A stretch of 64,000 nucleotides of DNA from the NCBI GenBank assembly GCA_001443495.1, contig LDXR01000017.1, forward strand, positions 1 to 64,000. Direction: 5' to 3'. The stretch's first letter is position 1, and each line of letters starts with the position of its first letter. Below the pieces are notes generated by a model. The model was not told where the DNA came from. It saw only the letters and a program-made list of their open reading frames with translations, and ran no database searches. Both the position numbers and the translations under genes were made by a program. Of this stretch, positions 1 to 9,474 are shown piece by piece. Origin of the DNA: a candidate division NC10 bacterium CSP1-5 (GTDB lineage Bacteria; Methylomirabilota; Methylomirabilia; Methylomirabilales; CSP1-5).

Positions 1-364
1 GATTTATGAACACGCCACGGCCGAGGAGGCGGAAGGGAGGAGGGTTGGCGGAGCCTGAGATACTGGAGTCTCTGCGCCCAGGAATGCCAGAGGTGGGCCG
101 GGGGACTATGGTTACCCCGGTTCCATTGCAGTACCTCGCGAGAGTTTCCTGCTCCCCTTAGGCGTTGCACAGGCGACAACTCGAGGGGTCGCCACGAGGT
201 GCTACCCCCATACCCCAGTAGGCGTTCCCCTGTCAAGCTAAAACTGCGTTTGAAAATCGGGGGCAATTTGCCGCGGTGCCGGGAAAAAGTGTCCTTGCCG
301 AAGCCTTTAATTTGGGGATCAGAGCAGGCGGAGTTTGGTCACACGGGGATCGATGATGACGTCA
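1..364. other. gene-poor stretch, no recognised gene
   Basis: No reading frame here has the length, codon pattern or recognisable protein motif of a gene on either strand. There is one perfect 6-bp hairpin (CCGGGG at 98-103 with CCCCGG at 115-120, 11-nt loop) inside GC-rich sequence. A structured RNA is possible, but I looked for SRP RNA, tmRNA and RNase P signatures and found none. The stretch ends at the stop codon of the minus-strand sensor gene. Confidence 0.4.
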
Positions 365-2002
365 TCAGCTTCGCGTTGGCCCAGTTGAGCCAGGGGAAGG
401 GGTGGAGGATTGGTCGGGCAGGGCCCGGGAGGGGTGTCGCACAAGCCTCCGTAAGCTTTCAAAGCGCTCTATGGCCTTCTCGATGGTGGGGACCAGGTTC
501 GGATTCGATTGGCTGGCCGCCTCGAAGAGGTCGTCCAGGTGGCACCCGAGCGATTCGAGAGGACCGCTGAACTCCTCGCTGAGGTTTGACTGGGTCACGA
601 CGGTGTTGAACTGCCTCTCTCGTTCCAGGAGCCTCGCACCCTCGATGACGGCCGCCGCGTGCAGCGCGATCGCCTCGAGCAAATGGAGATCCGCTCGGCT
701 GAATTGACGTCCGTCAGCGCGGTTGAGGAGCTGGACAACGCCGATGATCCCGCGGCTGGTCTTCAAGGGGGCAGACAGGATAGAGCGAGTGGTAAAGCCA
801 ATCGCCTTGTCCATCGCGTCGGAGAAGCGCGGGTCCGCCCGGGCTTCGGGAACCAGAAGAGCTTGGCCGCTCTTGGCGACCCACCCGGCAATGCCCTCGC
901 CGGGTGCAAGGCGACGCCAGGGAAGCCAATGCGCGACAGGTCCGACGGCGACGGTGAACGTCAATTCCCCGGTCGCCTCATTCCGCAACAGGATGGAGCC
1001 GGCCTCGGCGTGTAGGGCCGAGGTCACCCGCTCGATGGCGAGTTGGAGGACCTGGAGGAGATCGTGGGTGGAATTGAGGATGATTGCGACCTGGTTCAGG
1101 GCGTCGAGTTCCTCGATCTGCCGCCTGAGGGTGGTCATAAGTCTGGCCTGCCCGATGACCGCGGCCGTGTGCAGGGCGACGGCTTCAAGCAACTGGAGGT
1201 CCGCCTCGCTGAAGGGACGGCCGGCCGTGTGGTTGAGGAGCTGGACAGCGCCGATGATGCCCTGACTGGTCTTCATCGGAACGCACAGCACTGAGCGCGT
1301 GACGAATCCGCTCGCCTTGTCCACCCCGCCGGAAAAGCGCGGGTCAGCGCTGACGTCTGGCACGAGGAGCGACTTTCCGGTGCGGGCGACCCACCCGGCG
1401 ATACCCTGGCCGAGCGCGAGCCGACGGCCGCGAATCCGGTCCGCGACAGGTCCCATGGCGACCTCAAAGACCAGTTCGTCTGTCGCGTCATCCCGCAGGA
1501 GCAGGGAACCCGCCTCAGCGTGCAAGGCGGCGGCGATGCGTTCGATCGCCAGCTCGAGGACGCGCTTGAGGTCGTGGGTGGAGTTGAGGATCGCAGCCAC
1601 CTGATTGAGCGCGTCGAGTTCCTCGATCCGGCGCTTGAGCAGCGTGATGTCCTGGACGACGGCGAGGAAGCCGGGCGGCCCCTCTGTGGGGGAGAGTCTC
1701 GTCAGGGTGAGACGCAAGTGTCGCTGGCGGTGGTCGAGCTCGAGGACCTCTCGTTCCGGCGCAGCAGGCCGGGCGAGACGCGCAAGGGCTGCCGCGACTG
1801 CATTAGCGTGGTCACCCCACACGGTGTTGAGGCTGGTGCCAAGGACGGATGCTCCGGGTGACCAGAGCAACTCGACGGCGGCCGGGTTTGCCTGGAGAAC
1901 TCGGCCGCGGGCGTCTATCTCGAGCACACCCTCGCCGAGGTGCCGGAGGATCGGATCCTCCAGGTGGTGTTTTCGTCTCGTGCTTTCAACGGGTGACTGC
2001 AT
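365..2002 (-). CDS. PAS-GAF-GAF sensory protein with degenerate HisKA-like C-terminus
   Basis: Cytosolic signalling protein of about 545 aa. An N-terminal PAS domain (about residues 15-125, ending in VVQDIT) is followed by two GAF domains (about 130-295 and 300-465). The GAF domains are strikingly similar: each starts with IEELDALNQV, carries HAEAGS and GIAGWVA, and ends with AAVI, and at DNA level they are offset by about 510 bp, so they look like an internal tandem duplication. The last 80 residues contain SEEFSGPLESL, which lines up with the SHELRTPL phosphoacceptor box of histidine kinases but has Glu in place of His, and no ATPase domain follows. A GTG at 2032 could add ten residues; ATG 2002 is preferred because the PAS domain begins just after it. 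No promoter was identified. The ligand is unknown and the output is probably by protein contact. Confidence 0.75.
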   Translation of the reverse strand: MQSPVESTRRKHHLEDPILRHLGEGVLEIDARGRVLQANPAAVELLWSPGASVLGTSLNTVWGDHANAVAAALARLARPAAPEREVLELDHRQRHLRLTLTRLSPTEGPPGFLAVVQDITLLKRRIEELDALNQVAAILNSTHDLKRVLELAIERIAAALHAEAGSLLLRDDATDELVFEVAMGPVADRIRGRRLALGQGIAGWVARTGKSLLVPDVSADPRFSGGVDKASGFVTRSVLCVPMKTSQGIIGAVQLLNHTAGRPFSEADLQLLEAVALHTAAVIGQARLMTTLRRQIEELDALNQVAIILNSTHDLLQVLQLAIERVTSALHAEAGSILLRNEATGELTFTVAVGPVAHWLPWRRLAPGEGIAGWVAKSGQALLVPEARADPRFSDAMDKAIGFTTRSILSAPLKTSRGIIGVVQLLNRADGRQFSRADLHLLEAIALHAAAVIEGARLLERERQFNTVVTQSNLSEEFSGPLESLGCHLDDLFEAASQSNPNLVPTIEKAIERFESLRRLVRHPSRALPDQSSTPSPGSTGPTRS

Positions 2003-2121
2003 CGCTGTTTTGCGTCCGCGCGGAGCGCCCACGGTCCCCTGGTGTACTGCAGGAGGGCCAATGGCTTCCCAGAGGCACAGAGCAATCGGTGTGCCAGGTA
2101 TCTTGCTCTCCTGAGTTTTTA

Positions 2122-2150
2122 TTGACCCGGCGCGAGATCTACGTTACCCT
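2122..2150 (+). promoter_or_regulatory. putative sigma-70 promoter of argS
   Basis: TTGACC (2122-2127) and TACCCT (2145-2150) are separated by 17 bp. The predicted start near 2157 leaves a leader of about 20 nt to the argS ATG, without a clear Shine-Dalgarno sequence. Confidence 0.45.
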
Positions 2151-2178
2151 TCGTTGTAGCTCGCCGGTGCACACGACA

Positions 2179-3873
2179 ATGACGCAACTCGCCAAACTCA
2201 AGGCGGAAATCAGCGAGGACTTACGCCGGCTGCTGCGACGGGCGGCGGAGGCAGGTGAAGTGCCGCCGGTCGAGGGGCCCGAGGTTATCTGGGAATACCC
2301 CTCCGAACCGGGCTTCGGAGATCTGGCGACACCGGTCGCCTTCGCCCTGGCTCGGTCGGCCCGCCGCAGGCCCCGGGACATTGCAGAATCGCTGCGGCGC
2401 CACCTCGACCTGGATCCGCAATTCGTAGACCGGGTAGAGGCGGGAGGCGCCGGTTACCTGAACTTCTTCCTGACCAAGGCCTTCTGGCAGCAGGTGATTC
2501 CGGGGATCCTCACCGCGGGGGAGGAGTACGGTCGGTCTCGGGTTGGCGCAGGAAAGAGGGCTCAGGTCGAGTTTGTCAGCGCCAACCCCACCGGGCCGCT
2601 CCACGTCGGACATGGTCGGGGTGCCGCGGTGGGGGATGCCCTGGCGAATCTGTTGGCGGCTGCGGGATTTACCGTCGAGCGGGAGTTCTACGTCAATGAC
2701 GCCGGGACACAGATCGAGATGCTGGCTCGCTCTGTCCTGGCCCGGTACCGGCAAAGCTTCAGCCGGGAGGCCCCCTTGCCTGAGGGAGGGTACCACGGGG
2801 AGTACGTCCGCGACCTGGCGGCTGCCCTGCAGGCAGAGTATGGCGAGAAGTTTCTGGATCTCCCAGGGCAGGAGTCGCTCCCGGTGATCGGTGAGTTTGC
2901 GACTCGCCTCATGCTGGAGGAGATCAAAGGCGATCTGGAGCGGTTCGGAATCCACTTCGATTCCTGGGTGAGCGAGAAGATCCTGCTCGGCCGATGGGGT
3001 CCGCCGGATCAGGCTCGACTGCTGGCGACGGTACGCGATCTCTTTGGCCCGCACGTCTATGAGGAGGAGGGGGCGATCTGGCTCCGGACATCCGCCTTCG
3101 GGGACGACAAGGACCGGGTCCTGATCCGGGCCAGTGGAGAGCCCACCTATTTCGTCTCCGACTGCTTCTACCATCGCGAGAAGTTCGAACGCGGATTCGA
3201 ACGTCTGATCGACGTCTGGGGGGCCGATCACCACGGCTACATCCCGAGAGTCAAGGCAGCGCTCGAAGCCTTGGGCTATCCTTTCGAGGCGCTGCATGTC
3301 GTCTTGGTGCAGATGGTTACGGTCCTTCGGGGGGGCATGCCGGTTCCCATGTCGAAGCGGAGCGGGGAGTTCGTCACCTTGGCCGAGGTGATGGCCGAGG
3401 TCGGGACCGATGCGGCCCGCTTCATCTTCCTGACCCGCCGCTCGGACAGCCCCCTCGACTTTGACCTCGAGCTCGCCAAGGCCCAGTCCATGGAGAACCC
3501 GGTCTACTATGTGCAGTACGCCCACGCGCGCTTGAGCAGCGTCTTGCGGGAGGCGGAAAAGGCGGGGGTCCCCGGCCCCTATCTCGAAGCCCCCCTGGCC
3601 CTTTTGGATCAGCCCGAGGAGATTTCACTCTTGAAGCACCTTGCCCTGTACCCCGAGATGGTGGAGGCGGCGGCGGTCACGTATGAGCCGCACCGCATTC
3701 CGGCTTACTTGCAGAATTTGGCAGGGGAGTTGCATGGCTATTACAATAAATATCGGATCATCGGTGCGGATCGACCGCTGAGCCAGGCACGCCTCGCGCT
3801 GGTTTCGGCGACACGGACGGTGCTGGCGAACGCGCTCACGCTCCTGGGCGTGACGGCACCCCAACGCATGTAG
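2179..3873 (+). CDS. argS: arginyl-tRNA synthetase
   Basis: Charges tRNA-Arg with arginine using ATP; cytosolic class Ia synthetase of 564 aa, normal length. The N-terminal Add-1 domain is followed by the HIGH box as HVGH in TGPLHVGHGRGAAVGD, then the catalytic core and a KMSKS-like PMSKRSGEF, with a DALR anticodon-binding domain at the C-terminus (about residue 440 on). The open frame extends 330 nt further upstream over the neighbouring sensor gene. ATG 2179 (MTQLAKLKAE) is chosen because it fits the family N-terminus and lies just after a promoter-like sequence. GTG 2167 is an alternative. The gene is followed by a heptad-repeat spacer. Confidence 0.95.
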   Translation: MTQLAKLKAEISEDLRRLLRRAAEAGEVPPVEGPEVIWEYPSEPGFGDLATPVAFALARSARRRPRDIAESLRRHLDLDPQFVDRVEAGGAGYLNFFLTKAFWQQVIPGILTAGEEYGRSRVGAGKRAQVEFVSANPTGPLHVGHGRGAAVGDALANLLAAAGFTVEREFYVNDAGTQIEMLARSVLARYRQSFSREAPLPEGGYHGEYVRDLAAALQAEYGEKFLDLPGQESLPVIGEFATRLMLEEIKGDLERFGIHFDSWVSEKILLGRWGPPDQARLLATVRDLFGPHVYEEEGAIWLRTSAFGDDKDRVLIRASGEPTYFVSDCFYHREKFERGFERLIDVWGADHHGYIPRVKAALEALGYPFEALHVVLVQMVTVLRGGMPVPMSKRSGEFVTLAEVMAEVGTDAARFIFLTRRSDSPLDFDLELAKAQSMENPVYYVQYAHARLSSVLREAEKAGVPGPYLEAPLALLDQPEEISLLKHLALYPEMVEAAAVTYEPHRIPAYLQNLAGELHGYYNKYRIIGADRPLSQARLALVSATRTVLANALTLLGVTAPQRM

Positions 3874-3880
3874 CGAACGG

Positions 3881-4003
3881 ATTACCGACTACCGATGACC
3901 GTTGACCGAAAGGGCGAGGGGTGGTATTTCTCGGTCGCGGGTCATCGGTTACAGATCGTCGGTGCACTCTCATTTGTCATCGGACTACTGTCATCGGTCA
4001 TCG
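3881..4003. repeat. heptad-periodic inverted repeat, site A (argS/alaC spacer)
   Basis: The left arm is four consecutive 7-mers: ATTACCG, ACTACCG, ATGACCG, TTGACCG (3881-3908). The facing arm starts at 3931 with TCGGTCG, CGGGTCA, TCGGTTA and continues to 4003, with GTCATCGG at 3941, 3976 and 3990. ACCGATGACC (3891-3900) is perfectly complementary to 3940-3949. It fills nearly the whole spacer and stops just before the Shine-Dalgarno sequence of the next gene. Confidence 0.8.
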
Positions 4004-4018
4004 AGTAAGGGGGGAATC

Positions 4019-5185
4019 ATGCATGACTTTGCACGGATGAAGCGACTGCCCCCCTACATCTTCAGCATCGTCAACGAGCTGAAGACCAAGGCGCGGGCGC
4101 GGGGAGAGGACATCATCGATTTCGGCATGGGGAACCCGGATCAGCCGACACCGAAGCATATCGTCGACAAGCTGTGTGATGCGGCCCGGAATCCGAGAAA
4201 CCATCGCTACTCCGCCTCGCGAGGAATCACCAAGCTCCGGAAGGCGATCGCCGACTGGTACCGCCGCCGGTACAGCGTGGAGATCGATCCCGACACCGAG
4301 GCGATCGCCACTATCGGAGTCAAGGAGGGGATTTCCCATCTTGCCCTGGCGATCGTGGAACGGGGAGATGTGGCGTTGGTCCCGAGTCCGACCTATCCCA
4401 TTCATGCCTATTCGGTGGTGATTGCGGGCGGCGATGTCCGGAACGTCCCCCTGGGACCGGGGATCGACTTCTTCGAGAAGCTGCAGGAGGCCTACAAGGG
4501 GTGCTGGCCGCCGCCCAAGCTCCTCATGGTGAGCTTTCCCCACAACCCCACGACCCAGGTGGTGGACCTCGCCTTCTTCACCAAGCTGGTCGAGTTCGCC
4601 AAAGCGCACGGTTTGATCGTGATCCACGACTTTGCCTACGCCGACCTCACCTTCGACGGATACCGGGCCCCGAGCTTTCTCGGGGTGCCGGGAGCGCGCG
4701 AGGTCGGGGTAGAGTTCTTCAGCCTCTCGAAGAGTTACAACATGCCGGGGTGGCGGGTCGGCTTCGCCGTCGGGAACCGACAGATCATCGCCGCGTTAGC
4801 CCAGATCAAGAGCTATCTGGATTACGGCCATTTCCAGCCGATACAGATTGCCTCCATCATTGCGCTGAACGGTCCGCAGGATTGCGTGGACGACATCGTG
4901 GCGATGTACAGGGCCCGACGGGACGTGCTGGTGACCGGGCTGAACCGGCTCGGTTGGCCCTGTGAAAAGCCGCTGGGGACCATGTTTGTCTGGGCCAAGA
5001 TCCCGGAGGCCTACCGGGCCATGGGCTCCCTGGAGTTTTCGAAGTTCCTGCTAGAAAAGGCCAAGGTGGCGGTCTCACCCGGGATCGGGTTCGGCAACCT
5101 GGGGGACGAGTATGTGCGCTTTGCCCTGGTGGAGAATCAACACCGGACCCGTCAGGCGCTCCAGGGGATCAGGCGGGCGCTCTGA
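4019..5185 (+). CDS. alaC: PLP-dependent aminotransferase, AlaC/LL-DAP aminotransferase-like
   Basis: Fold-type I (class I/II) aminotransferase of 388 aa, most like the AlaC (YfdZ) alanine transaminase group that makes alanine from pyruvate and glutamate. Seen: the N-terminal [12 protein letters not shown], the NPTTQ substrate/cofactor loop, [13 protein letters not shown], and the Schiff-base lysine in [16 protein letters not shown] (about residue 238). The start ATG at 4019 follows a strong AAGGGGGGA Shine-Dalgarno sequence. In organisms lacking DapD the same family supplies LL-diaminopimelate aminotransferase, so the substrate is not settled by sequence alone. It stands alone between argS and purF. 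Confidence 0.75.
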   Translation: MHDFARMKRLPPYIFSIVNELKTKARARGEDIIDFGMGNPDQPTPKHIVDKLCDAARNPRNHRYSASRGITKLRKAIADWYRRRYSVEIDPDTEAIATIGVKEGISHLALAIVERGDVALVPSPTYPIHAYSVVIAGGDVRNVPLGPGIDFFEKLQEAYKGCWPPPKLLMVSFPHNPTTQVVDLAFFTKLVEFAKAHGLIVIHDFAYADLTFDGYRAPSFLGVPGAREVGVEFFSLSKSYNMPGWRVGFAVGNRQIIAALAQIKSYLDYGHFQPIQIASIIALNGPQDCVDDIVAMYRARRDVLVTGLNRLGWPCEKPLGTMFVWAKIPEAYRAMGSLEFSKFLLEKAKVAVSPGIGFGNLGDEYVRFALVENQHRTRQALQGIRRAL

Positions 5186-5206
5186 GCGGAGGACGGCCTT
5201 TGCCCC

Positions 5207-5235
5207 TTGCCAGGCGCAGGGACGTTCGGTATAGT
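5207..5235 (+). promoter_or_regulatory. sigma-70 promoter of purF, probably leaderless
   Basis: TTGCCA (5207-5212), 17-bp spacer, TATAGT (5230-5235). The usual start point seven bases below the -10 box is 5242, which is the A of the purF ATG, and no Shine-Dalgarno sequence is visible. Confidence 0.7.
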
Positions 5236-5241
5236 GAAGAC

Positions 5242-6657
5242 ATGAGCGTTGAGCGAGACAAGTTCCGGGACGAGTGCGGCGTCTTCGGCATCTACGGGCA
5301 TCCGGAGGCGGCTAATCTCACCTATTTGGGCCTCTACGCCTTGCAGCACCGCGGCCAGGAATCGGCGGGGATCGCCTGTTCGGACGGGAAGACGATCCAT
5401 GTGGAAAAGGCGATGGGCCTGGTGGCCGACGTCTTCACCGAGGCGCGCCTCCGGCGGCTGCCGGGTGATATCGCCATCGGACACGTCCGCTATTCCACCA
5501 CCGGGTCGAGCCAACTCAAGAATGCCCAGCCCTTTTTCGCGGGCACCCATCGGGGCTCCCTGGCGCTCGGTCACAACGGCAACCTGGTCAACGCCATGAG
5601 GGTCCGGGCCGAACTCGAGGCTCGGGGATCCGTCTTCAGCTCGACATCCGACACCGAGGTCATCCTGCATCTGATCGCCCGCTCTCAGGCCGATAGCTTG
5701 ATCGATGCGGCCGCCGCGGCGCTATCAGACCTCCACGGGGCCTACTCCTTGGTCCTGATGAACGAGGGACAGCTTCTCGGGATCCGCGACCCCCGAGGCT
5801 TCCGTCCCCTCTCCCTGGGCCGGATCAAGGAGGGCTATGTGCTTGCGTCAGAATCCTGCGCCTTTGACCTGATCGGGGCGACCTTCGTGCGGGATGTGGA
5901 TCCCGGAGAGTTTCTCTTGATCGATCAGAGCGGACTGCACTCGTATTTCCCGCTGCCGGTGACCTCCCCCGCCATGTGCATCTTTGAGCACGTGTACTTT
6001 GCACGCCCCGACAGCCTGGTCTTTGGCCAGCACGTCTCTCGAGTCCGGAAAGAGCTGGGACGCCGCCTGGCGCAGGAGGCCCCCGCCGACGCGGATATCG
6101 TCGTTCCCGTCCCCGATTCCGGGATGTACGCCGCCCTGGGCTATGCCCAGGAGGCGGGTCTTTCCTATGAGCAGGGGATGGTGCGAAACCACTACGTGGG
6201 CCGGACCTTCATCGAGCCCAAGGGCTCCATCCGGCACTTCGGTGTCAAGGTCAAGCTCAACGCCGTGCGCGAGGTCCTGGAGGGGAAGCGGGTCGTGGTG
6301 GTGGATGACTCCATCATCCGCGGAACGACGAGCCGAAAGATCGTCGCCATGCTCCGGGCGGCCGGGGCCCGGGAGGTCCATATGCGGGTCAGCTCTCCGC
6401 CCACGAGCTGGCCATGCTACTACGGCATCGATACCCCGACCCGCCGGGAGCTCATTGCTTCGTCACACACGGTGGATGAGATTCGGAGGTACGTCGGGGC
6501 CGATTCCTTGGCGTACCTCAGCCTCAAGGGCCTCCTGGAAGCCGTGGGCAAGGATGACGGGTACTGTGCAGCCTGCTGGACCGGCCGATATCCCGTGGAG
6601 TTTCCGGGCCAGGGGGTGCGGCAGTTGAACCTCTTCGAGCATCGCGAACGCGCATAG
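5242..6657 (+). CDS. purF: amidophosphoribosyltransferase
   Basis: First committed step of purine synthesis: PRPP plus glutamine gives 5-phosphoribosylamine. 471 aa. The N-terminal Ntn glutaminase has its nucleophile at Cys12 after a short propeptide ([11 protein letters not shown]), so it is probably matured by cleavage. The C-terminal phosphoribosyltransferase has the PRPP loop [14 protein letters not shown]. Four cysteines sit as in the Bacillus-type enzyme with a 4Fe-4S cluster (AMCIFEH, SWPCYYG and the CAAC pair in [11 protein letters not shown]). The start is fixed by the conserved propeptide. An in-frame upstream extension would run through the promoter. The small gene at 6667 follows 9 bp on. 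Confidence 0.95.
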   Translation: MSVERDKFRDECGVFGIYGHPEAANLTYLGLYALQHRGQESAGIACSDGKTIHVEKAMGLVADVFTEARLRRLPGDIAIGHVRYSTTGSSQLKNAQPFFAGTHRGSLALGHNGNLVNAMRVRAELEARGSVFSSTSDTEVILHLIARSQADSLIDAAAAALSDLHGAYSLVLMNEGQLLGIRDPRGFRPLSLGRIKEGYVLASESCAFDLIGATFVRDVDPGEFLLIDQSGLHSYFPLPVTSPAMCIFEHVYFARPDSLVFGQHVSRVRKELGRRLAQEAPADADIVVPVPDSGMYAALGYAQEAGLSYEQGMVRNHYVGRTFIEPKGSIRHFGVKVKLNAVREVLEGKRVVVVDDSIIRGTTSRKIVAMLRAAGAREVHMRVSSPPTSWPCYYGIDTPTRRELIASSHTVDEIRRYVGADSLAYLSLKGLLEAVGKDDGYCAACWTGRYPVEFPGQGVRQLNLFEHRERA

Positions 6658-6666
6658 GAGAGAAAG

Positions 6667-6939
6667 ATGACAACGGCTTCTACGGATCCTCACGAGCGGG
6701 CGAGGCGGCTCGCGCGGCTCATCGTGGCCGATATCATCCTCTACAATCAGGCCAAGATCGATGAGGGGATCAAGAATGATACTCTCTTTGATCTCCTCGC
6801 AGAGGATATCGAAGTCGCCCGCCGGTACTACGAAAAGCATGTGGACGCTGCCGTGGCCCGGGAGGCGAATTACTTCGACCTGGCCCTCGTGGATGTCCTG
6901 GTCAAGGGAAGGCAGGACATCCCGTCCAAGATCTGGTAG
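6667..6939 (+). CDS. small conserved hypothetical protein
   Basis: 90-aa, charged, mostly helical protein starting MTTASTDPHERARRLARL, with a good Shine-Dalgarno (TAGGAGAGA) and coding-like codon use. The segment RRLARLIVADIILYNQAKI recalls a C-terminal helical region that I remember from zinc-ribbon proteins of related bacteria (family memory, not searched). There is no signal peptide or membrane segment. It is co-directional with purF at a 9-bp gap and probably shares its transcript. Function unknown. Confidence 0.65.
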   Translation: MTTASTDPHERARRLARLIVADIILYNQAKIDEGIKNDTLFDLLAEDIEVARRYYEKHVDAAVAREANYFDLALVDVLVKGRQDIPSKIW

Positions 6940-7035
6940 GAAGGGTCTCCCGCACTCACGTTCCGCATCTCTTCCACGGACGGCACGCGTGTCTCCGCGA
7001 ACCGGGGGACCTTCCGCGCTCTATCCCAACAGAGA

Positions 7036-7064
7036 TTGCAATCCCCGGTCTCTCCTGCTAGACT
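7036..7064 (+). promoter_or_regulatory. sigma-70 promoter of hppA
   Basis: TTGCAA (7036-7041), 17-bp spacer, TAGACT (7059-7064). The predicted start near 7071 gives a leader of about 60 nt ending in the AAAGGAG Shine-Dalgarno of hppA. Confidence 0.55.
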
Positions 7065-7130
7065 CTCCCCGCCTGCGACGGGATACCATCCGCCATGCAT
7101 GACTGACCTTCAATAAAGGAGCAGACGACG

Positions 7131-9458
7131 ATGAGCGAGGCCAGTATTGTCCTTCCCCAGTTCGGGCCGACGGAGTGGACCATCCTGTGGGTGGTCCTTG
7201 TCTCATCCTTTATCGCCCTGGGGTATGGTCTGTTGCTGGCGTTTCGGGTCCTTCGGGAAGATCCGGGATCGCCAGCGATGGTCCGGGTAGCCGCCGCCAT
7301 CGAGGAGGGGGCCTTTGCCTACCTGGCGCGTCAGGTGAAGACTATGATCTGGTTTGTCATCGCCATCACGATCGGTCTTTTTTTCATGTACCGCGGGATG
7401 TACGAGGGGTTGGTTCTTCCTCTCGGCGTGTCGCTCGCCTTCCTGATGGGGGTGGCAGCGTCCTACGGCGCCGGTTATGTCGGCATGTGGTTGGCCGTGA
7501 AGGGAAACGTCCGGACAGCCGCCGCTGCCCTGAAAAGCTTCAAGACATCGCTGGAGATCGCCTTCCGGGCCGGCACGGTGTCCGGGATGTTCACCGTCGG
7601 CCTCGGCCTCCTCGGTGCCACCATCATCTTCCTCTTGTTCAGAGAAAATGCCATGAAGATCCTGATCGGCTTCGGCTTCGGCGGGTCGTTGGCCGCCCTC
7701 TTTATGCGCATGGGTGGCGGCATTTTCACCAAGGCGGCCGATGTGGGAGCGGACCTAGTGGGCAAGATCGAGAAAGGAATCCCGGAGGACGACCCGCGCA
7801 ATCCCGCCACGATCGCGGACAACGTGGGTGACAACGTGGGCGACTGCGCCGGCATGGCGGCCGATGTCTTCGAATCCTACGAGGTTACGCTGGTGGCCGC
7901 CATCATCCTGGGTGCGGGTGCCATGCTGGACAAGGATTTCGTTCAGGCCTTTGGAGGCGAGGCCACTGCGCTCAAGGTGACATTAGCGCTGGTCATCTAC
8001 CCCCTCCTCATCCGGGCCGTGGGGGTCTTCGGCTCGATCATCGGCACCTGGGCCGTGCGGGGGAAAGATGACCCCGCCATGAATCCCATGAAGCCGATCA
8101 ACGTCGGATTCTGGGTGGCCGCCCTCACCTCCGTTGTCGGGTTCTTCGGGGTGAGCTGGTGGTACCTCGGGAGCATCACCGCCACGAAGTACCACAGCGA
8201 GGGATTCCCCTTCTGGCTGCGCGTGTCCGTGGCCAATACCATGGGCATCGTCCTGGCCCTGGTGATCCAGTGGATGACGGAGTACTTCACGGCGACGGAT
8301 AAAAAGCCGGTGAACGAGATTGCGCACGCCAGCAAAACGGGTCCGGCCACGCTGATCCTCTCCGGGGTTGCCTATGGCCTGGAGTCGAGCGTCTGGGCCA
8401 TCCTAGCCATCGCCGCCACTATCTTCGGCTCGTACAGCATCTTTGGGGGGAGCTTCTCGCTGTCCGCCTACGGCATCGCCCTGGCCGGCCTGGGGCTCTT
8501 GGCCACCACCGGCTTCGTCCTGGCCGAGGATACGTTCGGTCCCATCTCGGACAACGCCAGTGGCATCTTCGAAATGTCCGGGGCGCTGAAGGACAACCCC
8601 AAAACCCCGTCCGGGATCGAGGCGCACCGGATCGTGGCCAAGCTGGACGCGGTGGGGAACACGACCAAGGCGCTCACCAAAGGACTGGCCATTGCCACGG
8701 CGGTCATCGCCGCGGTCTCCCTCTTTCGCTCGTTCATTGACGAGGCGCACCTGTATGAGATCGGTATTCAAGTGAACCTCCCGGAGGTGTTCATCGGGTT
8801 CCTCATCGGCGGGGCCGTGCCGTTCCTCTTCTCCTCCTTCGCCATCCAGGCGGTGAGCCGGGCCGCCTTCCTCCTGGTGGAAGAGGTCCGACGGCAGTTC
8901 CGCGAGAAGCCCGGGATCATGGAGTATAAGGAGAAGCCTGACTACGGTCGCTGCGTGGAGATCGTGACGGCCGCCGCCCAGAAAGAGCTGCTCGGGCCCG
9001 GCATCCTCTCGATCGTAAGCCCCATCCTGGTGGCCTTCGCCTTTGGCGCCCCTGCCCTGGGCGGATTCCTGGCCGGCGCGATCCTCACCGGGCAGCTGAT
9101 GGCGGTCTTCCTGTCCAATACCGGTGGGGCCTGGGACAACGCCAAGAAGAAGATCGAGGAGGGCCTCTTCGGTGGGAAGGGGACCGAATTCCACAAGGCC
9201 GCGGTCATCGGCGACACCGTCGGCGATCCGTTCAAGGATACGGCGGGGCCGGCGATCAATCCGATGATCAAGGTCATGAACCTCGTGGCGATCCTGGTGG
9301 CGCCGCTGGCGATTCAGGATATCGCCCCCATAACGCGCTTCATCATTTTTCTGGTTTGTCTGCTCATCCTCGGCTTCTCCGTCGCATTCTCCAAGCGGGG
9401 TTCTATCGCCAAGGAGCAACCCGCGTCAGGGAGGAAGGTCGTCGAAGCCTCGAAATAG
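7131..9458 (+). CDS. hppA: membrane-bound proton-translocating pyrophosphatase, K+-independent type
   Basis: Polytopic inner-membrane pump of 775 aa, about 16 membrane helices, coupling pyrophosphate hydrolysis to H+ export. The substrate site motifs are intact: DVGADLVGKIEKGIPEDD and the acidic DNVGDNVGDCAGMAADVFE around residues 215-250, and a second DNA..DTVGDPFKDTAGP set near 690. The K+/Na+ specificity motif reads GNTTKALTKG (about residue 507-516). Lys at this place marks the K+-independent H+-pumping subfamily, whereas K+-dependent enzymes have Ala. The start ATG has an AAAGGAG Shine-Dalgarno. fumC follows 16 bp downstream and is probably co-transcribed. Confidence 0.95.
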   Translation: MSEASIVLPQFGPTEWTILWVVLVSSFIALGYGLLLAFRVLREDPGSPAMVRVAAAIEEGAFAYLARQVKTMIWFVIAITIGLFFMYRGMYEGLVLPLGVSLAFLMGVAASYGAGYVGMWLAVKGNVRTAAAALKSFKTSLEIAFRAGTVSGMFTVGLGLLGATIIFLLFRENAMKILIGFGFGGSLAALFMRMGGGIFTKAADVGADLVGKIEKGIPEDDPRNPATIADNVGDNVGDCAGMAADVFESYEVTLVAAIILGAGAMLDKDFVQAFGGEATALKVTLALVIYPLLIRAVGVFGSIIGTWAVRGKDDPAMNPMKPINVGFWVAALTSVVGFFGVSWWYLGSITATKYHSEGFPFWLRVSVANTMGIVLALVIQWMTEYFTATDKKPVNEIAHASKTGPATLILSGVAYGLESSVWAILAIAATIFGSYSIFGGSFSLSAYGIALAGLGLLATTGFVLAEDTFGPISDNASGIFEMSGALKDNPKTPSGIEAHRIVAKLDAVGNTTKALTKGLAIATAVIAAVSLFRSFIDEAHLYEIGIQVNLPEVFIGFLIGGAVPFLFSSFAIQAVSRAAFLLVEEVRRQFREKPGIMEYKEKPDYGRCVEIVTAAAQKELLGPGILSIVSPILVAFAFGAPALGGFLAGAILTGQLMAVFLSNTGGAWDNAKKKIEEGLFGGKGTEFHKAAVIGDTVGDPFKDTAGPAINPMIKVMNLVAILVAPLAIQDIAPITRFIIFLVCLLILGFSVAFSKRGSIAKEQPASGRKVVEASK

Positions 9459-9474
9459 CTTGGGAGGGGGAACA

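Noticed and set aside
2221-3525. 434-aa minus-strand frame
   Set aside because: Antisense shadow of argS.
8403-9419. 338-aa minus-strand frame rich in Gly, Asp, Glu
   Set aside because: Antisense shadow of hppA; composition is that of reverse-complemented membrane codons.
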